64,000 nt of DNA, taken from positions 1 to 64,000 of the forward strand of contig JAJTHG010000005.1 in NCBI GenBank assembly GCA_021298835.1, read 5' to 3'. A program made the position numbers and the translations under genes. Under the pieces are notes generated by a model. That model was given only the letters and a program-made list of their open reading frames with translations, was not told the origin of the DNA and did not search any database. This stretch comes from Gemmatimonadota bacterium. GTDB taxonomy: Bacteria > Gemmatimonadota > Gemmatimonadetes > Gemmatimonadales > Gemmatimonadaceae. Positions 16,174 through 24,441 of the stretch are shown here, piece after piece (positions within the stretch are counted from its first letter, which is position 1; each line of letters starts with the position of its first letter).

Positions 16174-16202
16174 CTCAAGTGGCAGGGGGCGCGCGCCGAT
16201 AC
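16174..16202 (+). promoter_or_regulatory. sigma28 (FliA)-type promoter of flgM
   Basis: CTCAAGT (16174-16180), a 14-bp spacer, then GCCGATAC (16195-16202). This is the best -10 match of the four. The flgM ribosome-binding site GGAGGT follows at 16214-16219. Confidence 0.75.
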
Positions 16203-16224
16203 CCGAGGGACACGGAGGTAATCC

Positions 16225-16518
16225 ATGAAGATGAACGGCCCCAAGGACCCGATCATCCCCGCGGGTGGAGTTCGCGAGGCCGCGCAGGCGCCCGCGCGCT
16301 CGCGCGGGCAGGTCGAGGAGCAGCCGCCGCGCAACGCGGCGCGCGATTCGGTCTCGATCTCCGCCGAGGCCCGGCAGCTGGCCGAGCACGCCAGCGAGAG
16401 CACCCTCTCACCGGAACGCACCGCCGAGATCCGCCGGAAGATCCTCGATGGCGCGTACAACTCGGCCGAGATGGCAGGTGAGGTCGCCAAGCGCATCCTC
16501 GCCTCCGGCGACGTCTGA
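16225..16518 (+). CDS. flgM: anti-sigma28 factor FlgM
   Basis: A 97-residue protein. The N-terminal half is polar and probably disordered. The C-terminal half has the FlgM signature: DSVSISAEARQLAEHA, then ERTAEIRRKILDGAYNSAEM, ending VAKRILASG. FlgM binds and silences FliA until the hook is finished and FlgM is exported. A sigma28-type promoter upstream gives it the usual negative autoregulation. A good GGAGGT site lies 5 nt before the ATG. fliA itself is not in the window. Confidence 0.88.
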   Translation: MKMNGPKDPIIPAGGVREAAQAPARSRGQVEEQPPRNAARDSVSISAEARQLAEHASESTLSPERTAEIRRKILDGAYNSAEMAGEVAKRILASGDV

Positions 16519-16536
16519 CGCCCGCGTGACGGGCGT
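16518..16536 (+). terminator. hairpin at the flgM stop
   Basis: ACGCCCG-CGTGA-CGGGCGT is a perfect 7-bp inverted repeat starting at the last base of the flgM stop codon. It is probably the transcript end of the flgM unit; there is no T-tract. Confidence 0.55.
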
Positions 16537-16696
16537 GGTGATCGTGAGCCGCCGTCCGATGCGCACCGCACGAGCCGTGCGAGCGGATGGCTGCCTCGCT
16601 GCGTGGCGTGATGCACCCCCGGTCCTGTTGCGCTTCACGCCCGCCAGGTCGAGGAGCGCGTGCCATCTTCTCCTGACCCCGCACGTCGCGTAATCC

Positions 16697-17188
16697 ATGT
16701 CCTCGAATCGGGTGGCAGAGGTCCTGTACGACTCGGAAGCGGTCCTGCGGCTGGTGGACGCCGAGGTCGCGCGTCTGCAGGCGCAGGACGGCCTCGACGA
16801 CGACGCCCGACCCGGGCGCGTCGGCGGCGCACGCCGCGAAGGCCCCGACGGCACGCCGGCCATGCTCCCGCTGCCCGCCGTCCTCTCGGGTGCTGGTGCG
16901 GAGCTCCGCGCCCTGCTGGCGTCGCTGCGGGAGAGCCGGTCAACGCTCGAGTCGGCGACCGCATCGCACCATGCAGCCGGGCACCCGGCGCCCGGGCACC
17001 CGGCGCCCGGCCGCCCGGCCGCGCCACCGCTGCACGAGGTGGCGATGACGCTGGCGCAGATCGAGCGGCGGCTCTCCGACGTGGCGCTCGTGATCGATCC
17101 CTCCGGGCTCCGCGCTGTCCCCGCGCAGCAGGCGAGCGATGCCCCGCCCGTCGGCACCGGCTTCGAGCGCAGCGACGCACCTGGCTGA
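16697..17188 (+). CDS. hypothetical protein next to flgM
   Basis: A 163-residue protein with an N-terminal helical region (VAEVLYDSEAVLRLVDAEVARLQ, in two parts by prediction), a middle helix (LRALLASLRESRSTLESA) and a linker made by a 15-bp duplication (HPAPG repeated, about 16980-17010). A second helical block (EVAMTLAQIERRLSDVAL) follows. No family recognised. The position after flgM is where FlgN usually lies, but sequence support for FlgN is weak. The 178-bp gap upstream contains the flgM hairpin and nothing else I can support. Confidence 0.5.
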   Translation: MSSNRVAEVLYDSEAVLRLVDAEVARLQAQDGLDDDARPGRVGGARREGPDGTPAMLPLPAVLSGAGAELRALLASLRESRSTLESATASHHAAGHPAPGHPAPGRPAAPPLHEVAMTLAQIERRLSDVALVIDPSGLRAVPAQQASDAPPVGTGFERSDAPG

Positions 17189-17390
17189 CGCCGTCCCCGC
17201 CGGACACGCCCGGACGGGCCTCTGCTCCGGCCCGTCGGCGCGACCGGCCCACGTCGCGGTGCCGCGCGGCGACTCGCTGGTCAGAGCCGTGGACCGCACG
17301 GCGTCAAGCGTTGCCTGCCTTCACGTGCGGACCTAGTTTCGCGGTGCCAAGCCGGCCTCGCGCGTGCCGGCATCCTCGACCGCACTCGTG

Positions 17391-17966
17391 ATGACCCACG
17401 TTCTCGAAGGATCCCTCCACCGGAAGTGCGGCGGCCACTATCAGGCCGCCGTCGAGACCGTGTCGCTCCGGGTCAGCGGGATGACGGCGACGGTCGAGCG
17501 AGGCATCCTGCGGTGCAGTGCCTGCGGGGACGAGCACCGGACCGTCCAGCAGCGCGAGGCGGCCGAACAGGCCGCCATCGTCGCCGTGCGGGCCGAGCAC
17601 GGGCTCATGTCGCCGCGCGAGCTGAAGCACTTCCGCGAGCGGCTCGGTCTGACGCACGAGCAACTCGGCGACCTGCTCTATGGCGTGCCCCGGTCGGTGG
17701 TCGAGGGGTGGGAGCGGGGGCGGTACGTGCAGAATCCCGAGGCGGACGCACTCCTGCGGTCGCTCGACGATCCCGCGACCCTCGAGCGCCGGGCGGCCAA
17801 GGCGGGGGTCACCCTGCCGATCGTGCTGCCCCTCGAGCTCGCGACGCCGATTCCCGTCGTGCCCGCGGCCGACCTGCCGCCCGCGCCCGCCGGCGATGCG
17901 TCGCTCCGTGACGCCCCCATGACCGCGGCGTTGCCGCCGGTCCCGGAACTGCGCCCCGACGCCTGA
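17391..17966 (+). CDS. MqsA/YgiT-like zinc-ribbon and XRE-HTH regulator
   Basis: A 191-residue protein. Residues 9-45 form a zinc-ribbon-like part: H-R-K-C-G-G-H and later C-S-A-C-G. Residues about 75-125 are an XRE helix-turn-helix of the MqsA type (RERLGLTHEQLGDLLYGV followed by WERGR). In MqsA antitoxins the ribbon has two CxxC pairs; here the first pair is replaced by a His/Cys arrangement. No MqsR-like toxin adjoins it, so it is an orphan regulator or a solitary antitoxin relative. ATG 17391 is preferred over GTG 17364. A TAGTTT box lies upstream near 17333. Confidence 0.65.
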   Translation: MTHVLEGSLHRKCGGHYQAAVETVSLRVSGMTATVERGILRCSACGDEHRTVQQREAAEQAAIVAVRAEHGLMSPRELKHFRERLGLTHEQLGDLLYGVPRSVVEGWERGRYVQNPEADALLRSLDDPATLERRAAKAGVTLPIVLPLELATPIPVVPAADLPPAPAGDASLRDAPMTAALPPVPELRPDA

Positions 17967-18017
17967 CCGTTCACCCGGGACCGCCGCGCGTGCTGCGCGG
18001 CGCGTCTTCCCGGACCC

Positions 18018-19403
18018 ATGCCCGTCTTCTCCCGCCGTCACCGCATGCCGGTGCCGGTCTCCGCGCTCTTCGCCTGGCACGAGCGGCCCGGCGCCTTCGA
18101 GCGGCTCAATCCGCCGTGGGATCCCGTGCGCGTGGTGGCGCGACGGGGCGGTATCCGCGACGGCGCCCGCGTCACCGTGCGCGTGCCGATCGCCGGTCCC
18201 GTCGGCCTCGACTGGACGCTCGAGCACCGCGACTTCGTGGCGGATCGGCAGTTCCGCGACGTGCAGGTGGACGGGCCGTTCGCGCGCTGGGAACACACGC
18301 ACGCGTTCGCGCCCGAGGGCGAACACGCCAGCGTCCTGACCGACACCATTGACTTCGCGGCCCCGCTGCGATGGGCCGGTGGGGCGATCGCCGAGGCGGC
18401 GATCTGCGCCCGACTCGTCCGGCTGTTCGCCTACCGCCATGCGGTGACCGCCGGTGATCTCGTGCGCCACGCGACCTACCCGGGGCGGCCGCTGCGGGTG
18501 GCGATCACCGGCGCCACCGGGTTCGTGGGCTCCGCCCTCGACGCCTTTCTCTCGACGGGCGGGCACGCCGTGCACCGCGTGGTGCGCGGGCGGCCCGACC
18601 CGGCGCGCCCGCACGCCGACATCGCATGGGATCCGGCGCGCGGGACCATCGATGCCGCAGCATTCGAGGGCGTGGACGCGGTGATCCATCTGGCCGGGGC
18701 GTCGGTCGCCGAGCGGTGGACCGACGCGCAACGCCGGGCGATCCGCGAGAGCCGCGTGCAGGGGACGTCGCTGCTCGCGCGCACCCTCGCCGGCCTCGAC
18801 GCGAAGCCGCGCGTGCTCGTGAGCGCCTCGGCCGTGGGCTGGTACGGCGACCGCGGCGACGAGACGCTCGACGAGTCATCCACCGCCGGCACCGGCTTCC
18901 TGACCGAGGTGGCGCAGGCGTGGGAGGCGGCCGCCGATCCGGCGCGCTCGGCCGGAATCCGCGTCGTGCATCCGCGCATCGGGGTCGTGCTCGGCGCGGC
19001 TGGCGGGGCGCTGGGCAAGCAACTGCCGATCTTCCGGATCGGGCTCGGCGGCCCGCTCGGGGCCGGACGCCACTGGCTGCCGTGGATCGCCCTGGATGAC
19101 CTGCTGGGACTGCTGCTGCACGTGGTGCATCGCGACGTCGAAGGACCGGTCAACGCGGTCGGACCTGCCCCCGTGACCAACGCGGAGTTCACGCGCACGC
19201 TCGGGCGGGTGCTGGGCAGGCCGGCGATCGCGCCGGTGCCGCCACCGGCGCTGCGCCTGGCCTTCGGGGCGGAGATGGCCGACGCGGTGCTGCTTTCCTC
19301 GACGCGCGCGATGCCCCGTGCGCTCGAAGCCGCGGGTTTCGCCTTCCGGCATCCGACACTCGAACAGGCGCTGCGCTTCGAGCTGGGGCGACTCGCGGAC
19401 TGA
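18018..19403 (+). CDS. TIGR01777-family NAD(P)-binding epimerase with N-terminal SRPBCC-like domain
   Basis: A 461-residue protein. Residues 1-145 resemble an SRPBCC/polyketide-cyclase-like ligand-binding domain (HRMPVPVSALFAWHERPGAF). Residues from about 155 are the extended-SDR domain: VAITGATGFVGSALDAFL is the Rossmann glycine motif, followed by VIHLAGASVAERW and SASAVGWYGDRG. The C-terminus is the DUF1731-like tail. E. coli YfcH has only the second part; the SRPBCC fusion is common in this family. The substrate is unknown. It is monocistronic by spacing (51 bp from the upstream gene). Confidence 0.85.
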   Translation: MPVFSRRHRMPVPVSALFAWHERPGAFERLNPPWDPVRVVARRGGIRDGARVTVRVPIAGPVGLDWTLEHRDFVADRQFRDVQVDGPFARWEHTHAFAPEGEHASVLTDTIDFAAPLRWAGGAIAEAAICARLVRLFAYRHAVTAGDLVRHATYPGRPLRVAITGATGFVGSALDAFLSTGGHAVHRVVRGRPDPARPHADIAWDPARGTIDAAAFEGVDAVIHLAGASVAERWTDAQRRAIRESRVQGTSLLARTLAGLDAKPRVLVSASAVGWYGDRGDETLDESSTAGTGFLTEVAQAWEAAADPARSAGIRVVHPRIGVVLGAAGGALGKQLPIFRIGLGGPLGAGRHWLPWIALDDLLGLLLHVVHRDVEGPVNAVGPAPVTNAEFTRTLGRVLGRPAIAPVPPPALRLAFGAEMADAVLLSSTRAMPRALEAAGFAFRHPTLEQALRFELGRLAD

Positions 19404-19520
19404 CGCGTTGGCCGGCCGCGCGGAACCGCGCGCCACCACTGACGGTATCCCGGGGCAACCCGTGGAAACGGTATCTTCCGACGTTCCCCGTCGTTCCCTT
19501 TCGATCCGCTGGAGTATCGC

Positions 19521-20036
19521 ATGTCCCGTCGTGTCGTGGTGCGCCCCGTGCTGGCGCTGCTCGTCGTGTCCGCCCTCGCCCTGCCGAGCGCCGCGCGCGC
19601 ACAGGGCGGGCGTCCCACGCAGATGCAGGTCGAGCGCACCGCCAGCGCGAGCGCCGGCCTGCGCGCCACCTATTCGGCCGACCGGCCCGAGGCCTCGGGC
19701 TGGGGGGCGCAGGTTCGCATCCCGATCGACTGGAACATCGCCGCCGAACCGTCGGTCGACGTGTGGTCGGTCAACGGCCACTCGTGGTGGCAGGCCAATG
19801 CCGACCTCCTCGCCCTCGACCGCCGGGGCTGGTTCTACGCGCGGGTCGGCCTCGCCGTCCTCGGCCACGACGATGCCGACACGAAGTACGGCGTGAACGC
19901 GGGCTTGGGCTCCGATCTGCCGTACCTGCTCGAGACGCCCCTGCGGCCGTTCGCCGAGGTCCGCTGGACGGCGATCGACGGCCGTGCGCCGCTGCGGGTT
20001 CTGGTCGGCGCGAACTTCGCGTTCGGCAAGCGGTAG
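19521..20036 (+). CDS. secreted hypothetical protein, probable small beta-barrel
   Basis: A 171-residue protein with a Sec signal peptide ending in LPSAARAQG. The mature part alternates aromatic and charged residues (VDVWSVNGHSWWQANADLL, WFYARVGLAVLG) and ends VGANFAFGKR, as in small outer-membrane barrels. No named family recognised. A TATCTT box at 19472-19477 and a CTGGAG ribosome-binding site at about 19509 define the 5' end. The next gene starts 5 bp after the stop, suggesting cotranscription. Confidence 0.7.
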   Translation: MSRRVVVRPVLALLVVSALALPSAARAQGGRPTQMQVERTASASAGLRATYSADRPEASGWGAQVRIPIDWNIAAEPSVDVWSVNGHSWWQANADLLALDRRGWFYARVGLAVLGHDDADTKYGVNAGLGSDLPYLLETPLRPFAEVRWTAIDGRAPLRVLVGANFAFGKR

Positions 20037-20040
20037 TCGC

Positions 20041-20592
20041 GTGAGGAGCCGCCGCGGCGTCGCGCGCCGGGCGTGCCTCCGCCGCGCGCTGTCGGGCGGC
20101 CTGCTGGCCGCGGGCCTGGCGGCGTGCGGGCGCGAGGGGGCGCCGGCCGGTGGTGCCGCCGCGGGCGCCGGGACGGCGAACACGGTCGCGACCGCCGCGA
20201 CCGCCGCGACCGCCGCGCCATGCACCCTGTCGGAGCGCTGGGAGCCGTGCTTCGTCGAAAAGCGCCTCGAGAACAGCGGGCTGGTGCCGGTGCTGCTCGA
20301 TTCCGCAGTGACGCTCCCGATGTTCTCGCGGCCGGCGCGACACTACCGGCTCGGTCGCGGCGAGCTTTACGTCGTCCTGTATCCCGATTCAGCGGCTCGC
20401 GCGGCCGACCTCGCGACCGTTGACTCGCTGACCGTCACGCGGCGCGGCACCCCCCGCCACGCCTGGTCGGACCCGCCGTTCCTCGTAGTGTCCCGCAACG
20501 CCGCAGCGGTGCTGCTGACATCGAGCGACCACCTCGTCGCGCGCATCGAGGACCTCTTCACCGCCGGCCTGCCCACCCTGCAGCGACGCTGA
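20041..20592 (+). CDS. lipoprotein of unknown function
   Basis: A 183-residue protein from a GTG at 20041. The N-terminus is Arg-rich, followed by a hydrophobic stretch and a lipobox LAAC-G, so it is probably lipid-anchored in the envelope. An Ala/Thr linker made by a GCGACCGCC repeat (about 20187-20215) precedes a small folded domain (YRLGRGELYVVLYPDSAARA; LLTSSDHLVARIEDL). No family recognised. The distance to neighbours (4 and 5 bp) suggests an operon with the genes before and after. Confidence 0.7.
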   Translation: MRSRRGVARRACLRRALSGGLLAAGLAACGREGAPAGGAAAGAGTANTVATAATAATAAPCTLSERWEPCFVEKRLENSGLVPVLLDSAVTLPMFSRPARHYRLGRGELYVVLYPDSAARAADLATVDSLTVTRRGTPRHAWSDPPFLVVSRNAAAVLLTSSDHLVARIEDLFTAGLPTLQRR

Positions 20593-20597
20593 TCGCC

Positions 20598-21098
20598 ATG
20601 CCGCTCGTGCCCTTCGATGCGCTCCCCGCAGATGCCCGCACGTGGGTCTTCGCCGCGTCGCGCCCGCTCGACGACGCCGACGCGGCGACGCTGCTGGCGC
20701 CGGTGGACGCCTACCTGGCGACGTGGAAGGCCCACGGCGCCCCGCTGACCGTCGGGCGCGAGCTGCGGGAGGGCCGGTTCCTCGTCGTGGGGATCGACCA
20801 GCGGACCGCCGGTGCCAGCGGCTGCTCCATCGACGCCTTGTACCGCACGCTGCAGGGGCTCGAGGCCACGCTGGGCACGTCGCTGGTCTCGGGCGGTCGG
20901 GTCTTCTGGCGGTCGGATGACGGGACCGTGCACGGGGGAACGCGCGCCGAGTTCGCGGCGGCGGCGTCCCGCGGCGAGGTCGGCCCCGAGACGCAGGTGT
21001 TCGACACGACAGTCGGATCGGTCGGCGCGCTCGCGACCGGCTTCGAGCGGCGCGCCGCCGACAGTTGGCACGGCCAGTTGCTGGCGTCCCCCCGCTGA
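20598..21098 (+). CDS. conserved hypothetical protein
   Basis: A 166-residue soluble protein with the conserved-looking core WKAHGAPLTVGRELREGRF, VVGIDQRTAGASGCSIDAL and the later FWRSDDGTVHGGTRAEF. Relatives in Bacteroidetes and Gemmatimonadetes are, to my recollection, often labelled ABC-transporter ATPase, but no Walker motifs are present here, so that label does not fit. Function unknown. It is the last gene of a three-gene run. Confidence 0.7.
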   Translation: MPLVPFDALPADARTWVFAASRPLDDADAATLLAPVDAYLATWKAHGAPLTVGRELREGRFLVVGIDQRTAGASGCSIDALYRTLQGLEATLGTSLVSGGRVFWRSDDGTVHGGTRAEFAAAASRGEVGPETQVFDTTVGSVGALATGFERRAADSWHGQLLASPR

Positions 21099-21120
21099 CG
21101 GTGCGGCCCCCGGAATCGCG

Positions 21121-21136
21121 GCCCCGGCACCGGGGC
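21121..21136. terminator. hairpin between convergent genes
   Basis: GCCCCGG-CA-CCGGGGC is a perfect 7-bp repeat in the gap between the hypothetical gene (stop at 21098) and the CDGSH gene (stop at 21172). It could serve both directions; there is no T-tract. Confidence 0.45.
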
Positions 21137-21171
21137 AGTGGTTCCGGGGTCGTGCCACCGCCACCCGATCG

Positions 21172-21378
21172 CTACGCCGACGCCTCGACCGTCGAGCAGT
21201 AGCCGTTCGACTTGTGCGTGCCGTCGCAGAACGGCCGCTTGCGGGAATCGCCGCAGCGGCACAGGAAGATCGCCTTGCCGGGCGTGAGGGGGATCGGCTG
21301 GCCGTCGTCGCCGACGAGGGTGATGTCTCCCTCGACCTTGATGGACGCGTTGCGGTTGAGCGTGATCGTGACGGACAT
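21172..21378 (-). CDS. CDGSH iron-sulfur domain protein
   Basis: A 68-residue protein with one CDGSH-type domain: C-R-C-G-D-S-R-K-R-P-F-C-D-G-T-H (about residues 42-57). The three Cys and one His bind a 2Fe-2S cluster. Family members are redox or cluster-transfer proteins; the exact partner is unknown. It is the last gene of a minus-strand group with a DUF6526 protein and SufE, so it may belong to iron-sulfur handling. Confidence 0.9.
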   Translation of the reverse strand: MSVTITLNRNASIKVEGDITLVGDDGQPIPLTPGKAIFLCRCGDSRKRPFCDGTHKSNGYCSTVEASA

Positions 21379-21406
21379 GGTCGGGAATGGTGGTGAAGGT
21401 CGGACG

Positions 21407-21844
21407 TCAGGCGCGCAGGACGTCGGGCTGCCAGTCGCGCACTTCGCGCTTGACCGCCTCGCCTCCCTTGAGCTCGCCGGTGAGACAACGCTCGACGAGG
21501 GCCGGAAGTTCGCCGTCGCCGGCGAACCGCAGCCCGACGAGCTGCCGCAGCGAGAGGTCGCCGATGCGCGGGTGCAGGGCTGGCGGCAGCACCTCGCGCA
21601 GCCGGAGGCGCATCTCGAGGCGGATCACGCGGTCCTGCACGGTGTTGACCATGAGCCGGGCGATGACGAACACGAACAGCAGCGCGACGGCCACCAGGAG
21701 CACCGTGGCCGAGGCGAGCGAGGGTTGCCGCCACGCGTTGACGAGGGCCGCCAGCAGGGCGGCGAACACCACCGGGGCGACCACCTTGAAGTACAGCGTC
21801 GGAAAGTTGCGGTGCGTGGCGTAGGACTGCGGAGGTGTCGTCAT
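21407..21844 (-). CDS. DUF6526-like membrane protein
   Basis: A 145-residue protein starting MTTPPQSYATHRN. It has two adjacent transmembrane helices (about 21-38 and 46-66) and a cytosolic tail with RVIRLEMRLRLREVLP and LVGLRFAGDGELPALVER, a pattern I associate with DUF6526. Function unknown. Its ATG overlaps the sufE stop (ATGA), so the two are cotranslated. Confidence 0.75.
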   Translation of the reverse strand: MTTPPQSYATHRNFPTLYFKVVAPVVFAALLAALVNAWRQPSLASATVLLVAVALLFVFVIARLMVNTVQDRVIRLEMRLRLREVLPPALHPRIGDLSLRQLVGLRFAGDGELPALVERCLTGELKGGEAVKREVRDWQPDVLRA

Positions 21845-22329
21845 GGGATGGGATGGGGTTGGGGGGAGCCCTCGAGTGCGGCCCGGGCGTGCCGCTGGCA
21901 CCGAACCAGCAGGGCGGCGATGCCCAGCTCGCGGGCCGACAGGCCGAGGGCGGCCATCATGCGACTCGCGAAGGTGGACGGGACGGCCAGCGTCACGGCC
22001 GGGGGCTGGTCGTTGAGCGCGGCGAACGTCAGGGCGCAGACGGCCGCGACAGTGGGACTCTGGCGCGTGTCCACTGCCGCCCAGTAGTGCATGCGACCGT
22101 CGGTGCACTCGGCGAAGAGCAGCACGCGCGTATTGCACTCCGGAACGACGTGCCGAGCGGGATCGGCCTCGCGGAATCGCTCGGGCACCGGCTCGAGCTT
22201 CCGCGCCTGATGCGCGATCGCCGCCATGCGGTCCTCGCGCGGGAGGCCCTGCAGGCGGCGCCAGGCGGCTGCGAGCGCCGGCGGGATGCCGGTCGCGTCG
22301 TCCGCAGTGGCGCGGCGCGCGTCGCTCAA
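21841..22329 (-). CDS. sufE: SufE-type cysteine desulfurase activator
   Basis: A 162-residue protein. RLQGLPREDRMAAIAHQARKL is the SufE N-terminal helix region. HVVPECNTRVLLF contains the sulfur-accepting Cys (family VxGCxS, here ECNT), and AVCALTFAALN is the later helix. SufE accepts persulfide sulfur from SufS for Fe-S cluster assembly. The proposed start is TTG at 22329, because it overlaps the mscS stop and there is no upstream room or closer ATG/GTG. No other suf genes are present in the window. Confidence 0.8.
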   Translation of the reverse strand: MSDARRATADDATGIPPALAAAWRRLQGLPREDRMAAIAHQARKLEPVPERFREADPARHVVPECNTRVLLFAECTDGRMHYWAAVDTRQSPTVAAVCALTFAALNDQPPAVTLAVPSTFASRMMAALGLSARELGIAALLVRCQRHARAALEGSPQPHPIP

Positions 22330-23405
22330 CGCGCCCCCGCCGTCACGCCGACGCCGCGGGCCGCGAAGCGCCGGGCTGCCGTCACGTCGGCCGAGGCGTA
22401 GCCCACACCCAGATCGCGCAGGGCCGCGTGCATACCGCGCAGCACCGCGTCGCGGGCCACGACGTGCCGGGCGAAGTCGGCGCTCGGCAACCAATAGACC
22501 GTCTCGAGCTCGAGGCCCTCCGGCGTCGCCCCGCGGAGGGCCGCGCGATCGAAGCGGAGGCCCTCGATCCCCTCGATCACCCCGCGGACCCGCGCGCCGA
22601 GCGCGTCCAGCGCCGCCGGCTCGACCGACGGGTCGAGGGTGTGCAGCAGCACCACGCGGCGCTCGGTCCGCCGCTGCAGGTTGCGGATCCGGGCCTTGAG
22701 CAGCTCGGCGTTCGCGAAGACGAGTTGCTCGCCGTCGGCCGCGCGCACCCGCGTGGTCTTGAGCCCGATGTGCTCGACGACGCCCTCGAACTGGTCCACG
22801 GCGATCGCGTCGCCCACCTCGAAGGGCTTGTCGAGCACGATGCTGAGCGACGCGAGCGCGTCGCCGAGCACGTTCTGCACTGCCAGGGCGACGGCGATGC
22901 CGGTGATCCCGAGACCGGTGACGAGGGCGGTGATGTTGACGCCCACGTTGTCGAGCGCCAGCAGCAGCAGGACGGTCCACAGCCCCAGTCGGCCGGCCAG
23001 GCCCACCGCCTCGAGGGCGGTGCGGCCCGAGGCGCCCCGGGTCGCCACCGTGCGCTCGAGCCACAGCCGCACGAGCGCGTTGGCCCAGAGGCCACCCTGC
23101 ACCAGCGCGACGAGCACGAGGCTGCGGTGCAGCCAGCTGTCCGCCCGCGGCGGCAGGCGCACGATGGCTGCCCCCGCGCCGAACGCCATCGCCGCCACGA
23201 ACCACTCCCGCGTCCGGCGCAGCAGTTCCACGACGGCGTCGTCCGCGACGGTCTCGGTGCGGACCGCGAGCGCCGCCAGGCGATGCACCAGCACCTGCCG
23301 GGCGGTGCGGAACGCCACCCACGCCCCCAGCGCGACGGCCACGCCCAGCAGCCAGGTCCCGACGCTGTTGCCGCCGACGAAACGGTCGAGGAGTGGTACG
23401 GACAC
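22326..23405 (-). CDS. MscS-family mechanosensitive channel
   Basis: A 359-residue inner-membrane protein with four to five hydrophobic helices, then TM3-like [23 protein letters not shown] and the cytosolic beta domain ([34 protein letters not shown]). The pattern after TM3 matches the MscS pore helix and beta domain. It releases solutes on osmotic downshift. The GTG start is 6 nt after a TAAGTT box (23412-23417), suggesting a leaderless transcript. It is first gene of mscS-sufE-DUF6526, possibly plus CDGSH. Confidence 0.88.
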   Translation of the reverse strand: MSVPLLDRFVGGNSVGTWLLGVAVALGAWVAFRTARQVLVHRLAALAVRTETVADDAVVELLRRTREWFVAAMAFGAGAAIVRLPPRADSWLHRSLVLVALVQGGLWANALVRLWLERTVATRGASGRTALEAVGLAGRLGLWTVLLLLALDNVGVNITALVTGLGITGIAVALAVQNVLGDALASLSIVLDKPFEVGDAIAVDQFEGVVEHIGLKTTRVRAADGEQLVFANAELLKARIRNLQRRTERRVVLLHTLDPSVEPAALDALGARVRGVIEGIEGLRFDRAALRGATPEGLELETVYWLPSADFARHVVARDAVLRGMHAALRDLGVGYASADVTAARRFAARGVGVTAGAR

Positions 23406-23411
23406 CGAAGT

Positions 23412-23417
23412 AACTTA
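23412..23417 (-). promoter_or_regulatory. -10 element, predicted leaderless start for mscS
   Basis: TAAGTT on the minus strand lies 6 nt before the GTG start codon. It fits the TAnnTT-N6/8-start pattern also seen before sucA, nadA and the M20 peptidase gene. No convincing -35 is visible. Confidence 0.4.
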
Positions 23418-23487
23418 CCGCCGCCGCGGTGGGAACCGTGGCCCCGGCGGCACGGTACGTCACCGAACCCGCCGTCCCAACCCGCCC

Positions 23488-24438
23488 ATGCCGATGCGCA
23501 TCCCCCCGCTCCCGTCGTCCGACATCACCCCCGAAGCGCTGTACGTCGATCGGCGGGCCTTCCTCGGACACGCCGCCGGCGCGCTGGCCCTCGCGGCCGC
23601 GACGCCTCGGCTTGCGGCGGCCGCGGCTGCGGCGCGCCAGCCCCAGCCGACGGTCGGCCGGGTCACGACGGGGGAGGACCTCCGGCCGGAGTTGACGCCC
23701 TACGCGGACGTCACCGGCTACAACAACTTCTACGAGTTCGGCACCGACAAGGAGGATCCCGCCGCGAACGCGAAGGACTTCCGCGTTGCGCCGTGGTCGG
23801 TGAAGGTGGACGGCCTCGTGAAGAAGCCGTTCGACCTCCAGCTCGAGGACCTCCTCAAGCCCTTCAAGCTCGAGGACCGCATCTACCGCCATCGCTGCGT
23901 CGAAGCGTGGTCCATGGTGATCCCGTGGCAGGGGATCCCGATGGCCGACCTCGTCCGGCGGTGCGATCCGCTGCCTTCGGCGAAGTTCGTGAGCTTCACC
24001 ACGCTCTACGATCCGTCGCGCATGCCCGGGCAACGACGGCCGATCCTGCCGTGGCCGTACGTCGAGGGGCTGCGCCTCGACGAGGCGATGCACCCGCTCG
24101 CCTTCGTCGCGACCGGGGTGTACGGCAAGGCGCTGCCCGGCCAGAACGGCGCGCCGCTGCGCACGGTGATCCCGTGGAAGTACGGCTTCAAGGCGACGAA
24201 GAGCATCGTCAAGGTGACCTTCCACGAGCGGATGCCGAAGACCACGTGGAACGACGTGCAACCGTCCGAGTACGGCTTCTACGGGAACGTGAACCCCGAG
24301 GTGGACCACCCGCGCTGGAGCCAGGCGAAGGAGCGCCGGATCGGCGAGTTCCGCCGCCGCGCGACGCTCCCCTTCAACGGCTACGCGGCGCAGGTGCAGT
24401 CGCTGTACGCCGGCATGGACCTGCGCACCAACTACTGA
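23488..24438 (+). CDS. msrP: periplasmic methionine sulfoxide reductase, catalytic subunit MsrP
   Basis: A 316-residue molybdopterin protein. [11 protein letters not shown] is a Tat signal, followed by an Ala-rich h-region. [30 protein letters not shown] (the molybdenum-ligating Cys in RC) and [14 protein letters not shown] are conserved in MsrP/YedY. It repairs oxidised methionine in exported proteins with electrons from MsrQ. The full length matches the family. The ATG at 23488 has a near alternative at 23494. msrQ follows 3 bp after the stop. Confidence 0.93.
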   Translation: MPMRIPPLPSSDITPEALYVDRRAFLGHAAGALALAAATPRLAAAAAAARQPQPTVGRVTTGEDLRPELTPYADVTGYNNFYEFGTDKEDPAANAKDFRVAPWSVKVDGLVKKPFDLQLEDLLKPFKLEDRIYRHRCVEAWSMVIPWQGIPMADLVRRCDPLPSAKFVSFTTLYDPSRMPGQRRPILPWPYVEGLRLDEAMHPLAFVATGVYGKALPGQNGAPLRTVIPWKYGFKATKSIVKVTFHERMPKTTWNDVQPSEYGFYGNVNPEVDHPRWSQAKERRIGEFRRRATLPFNGYAAQVQSLYAGMDLRTNY

Positions 24439-24441
24439 CCG

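Noticed and set aside
17189-17390. A toxin gene partner for the MqsA-like regulator
   Set aside because: The gap has no open frame of suitable size with toxin motifs.
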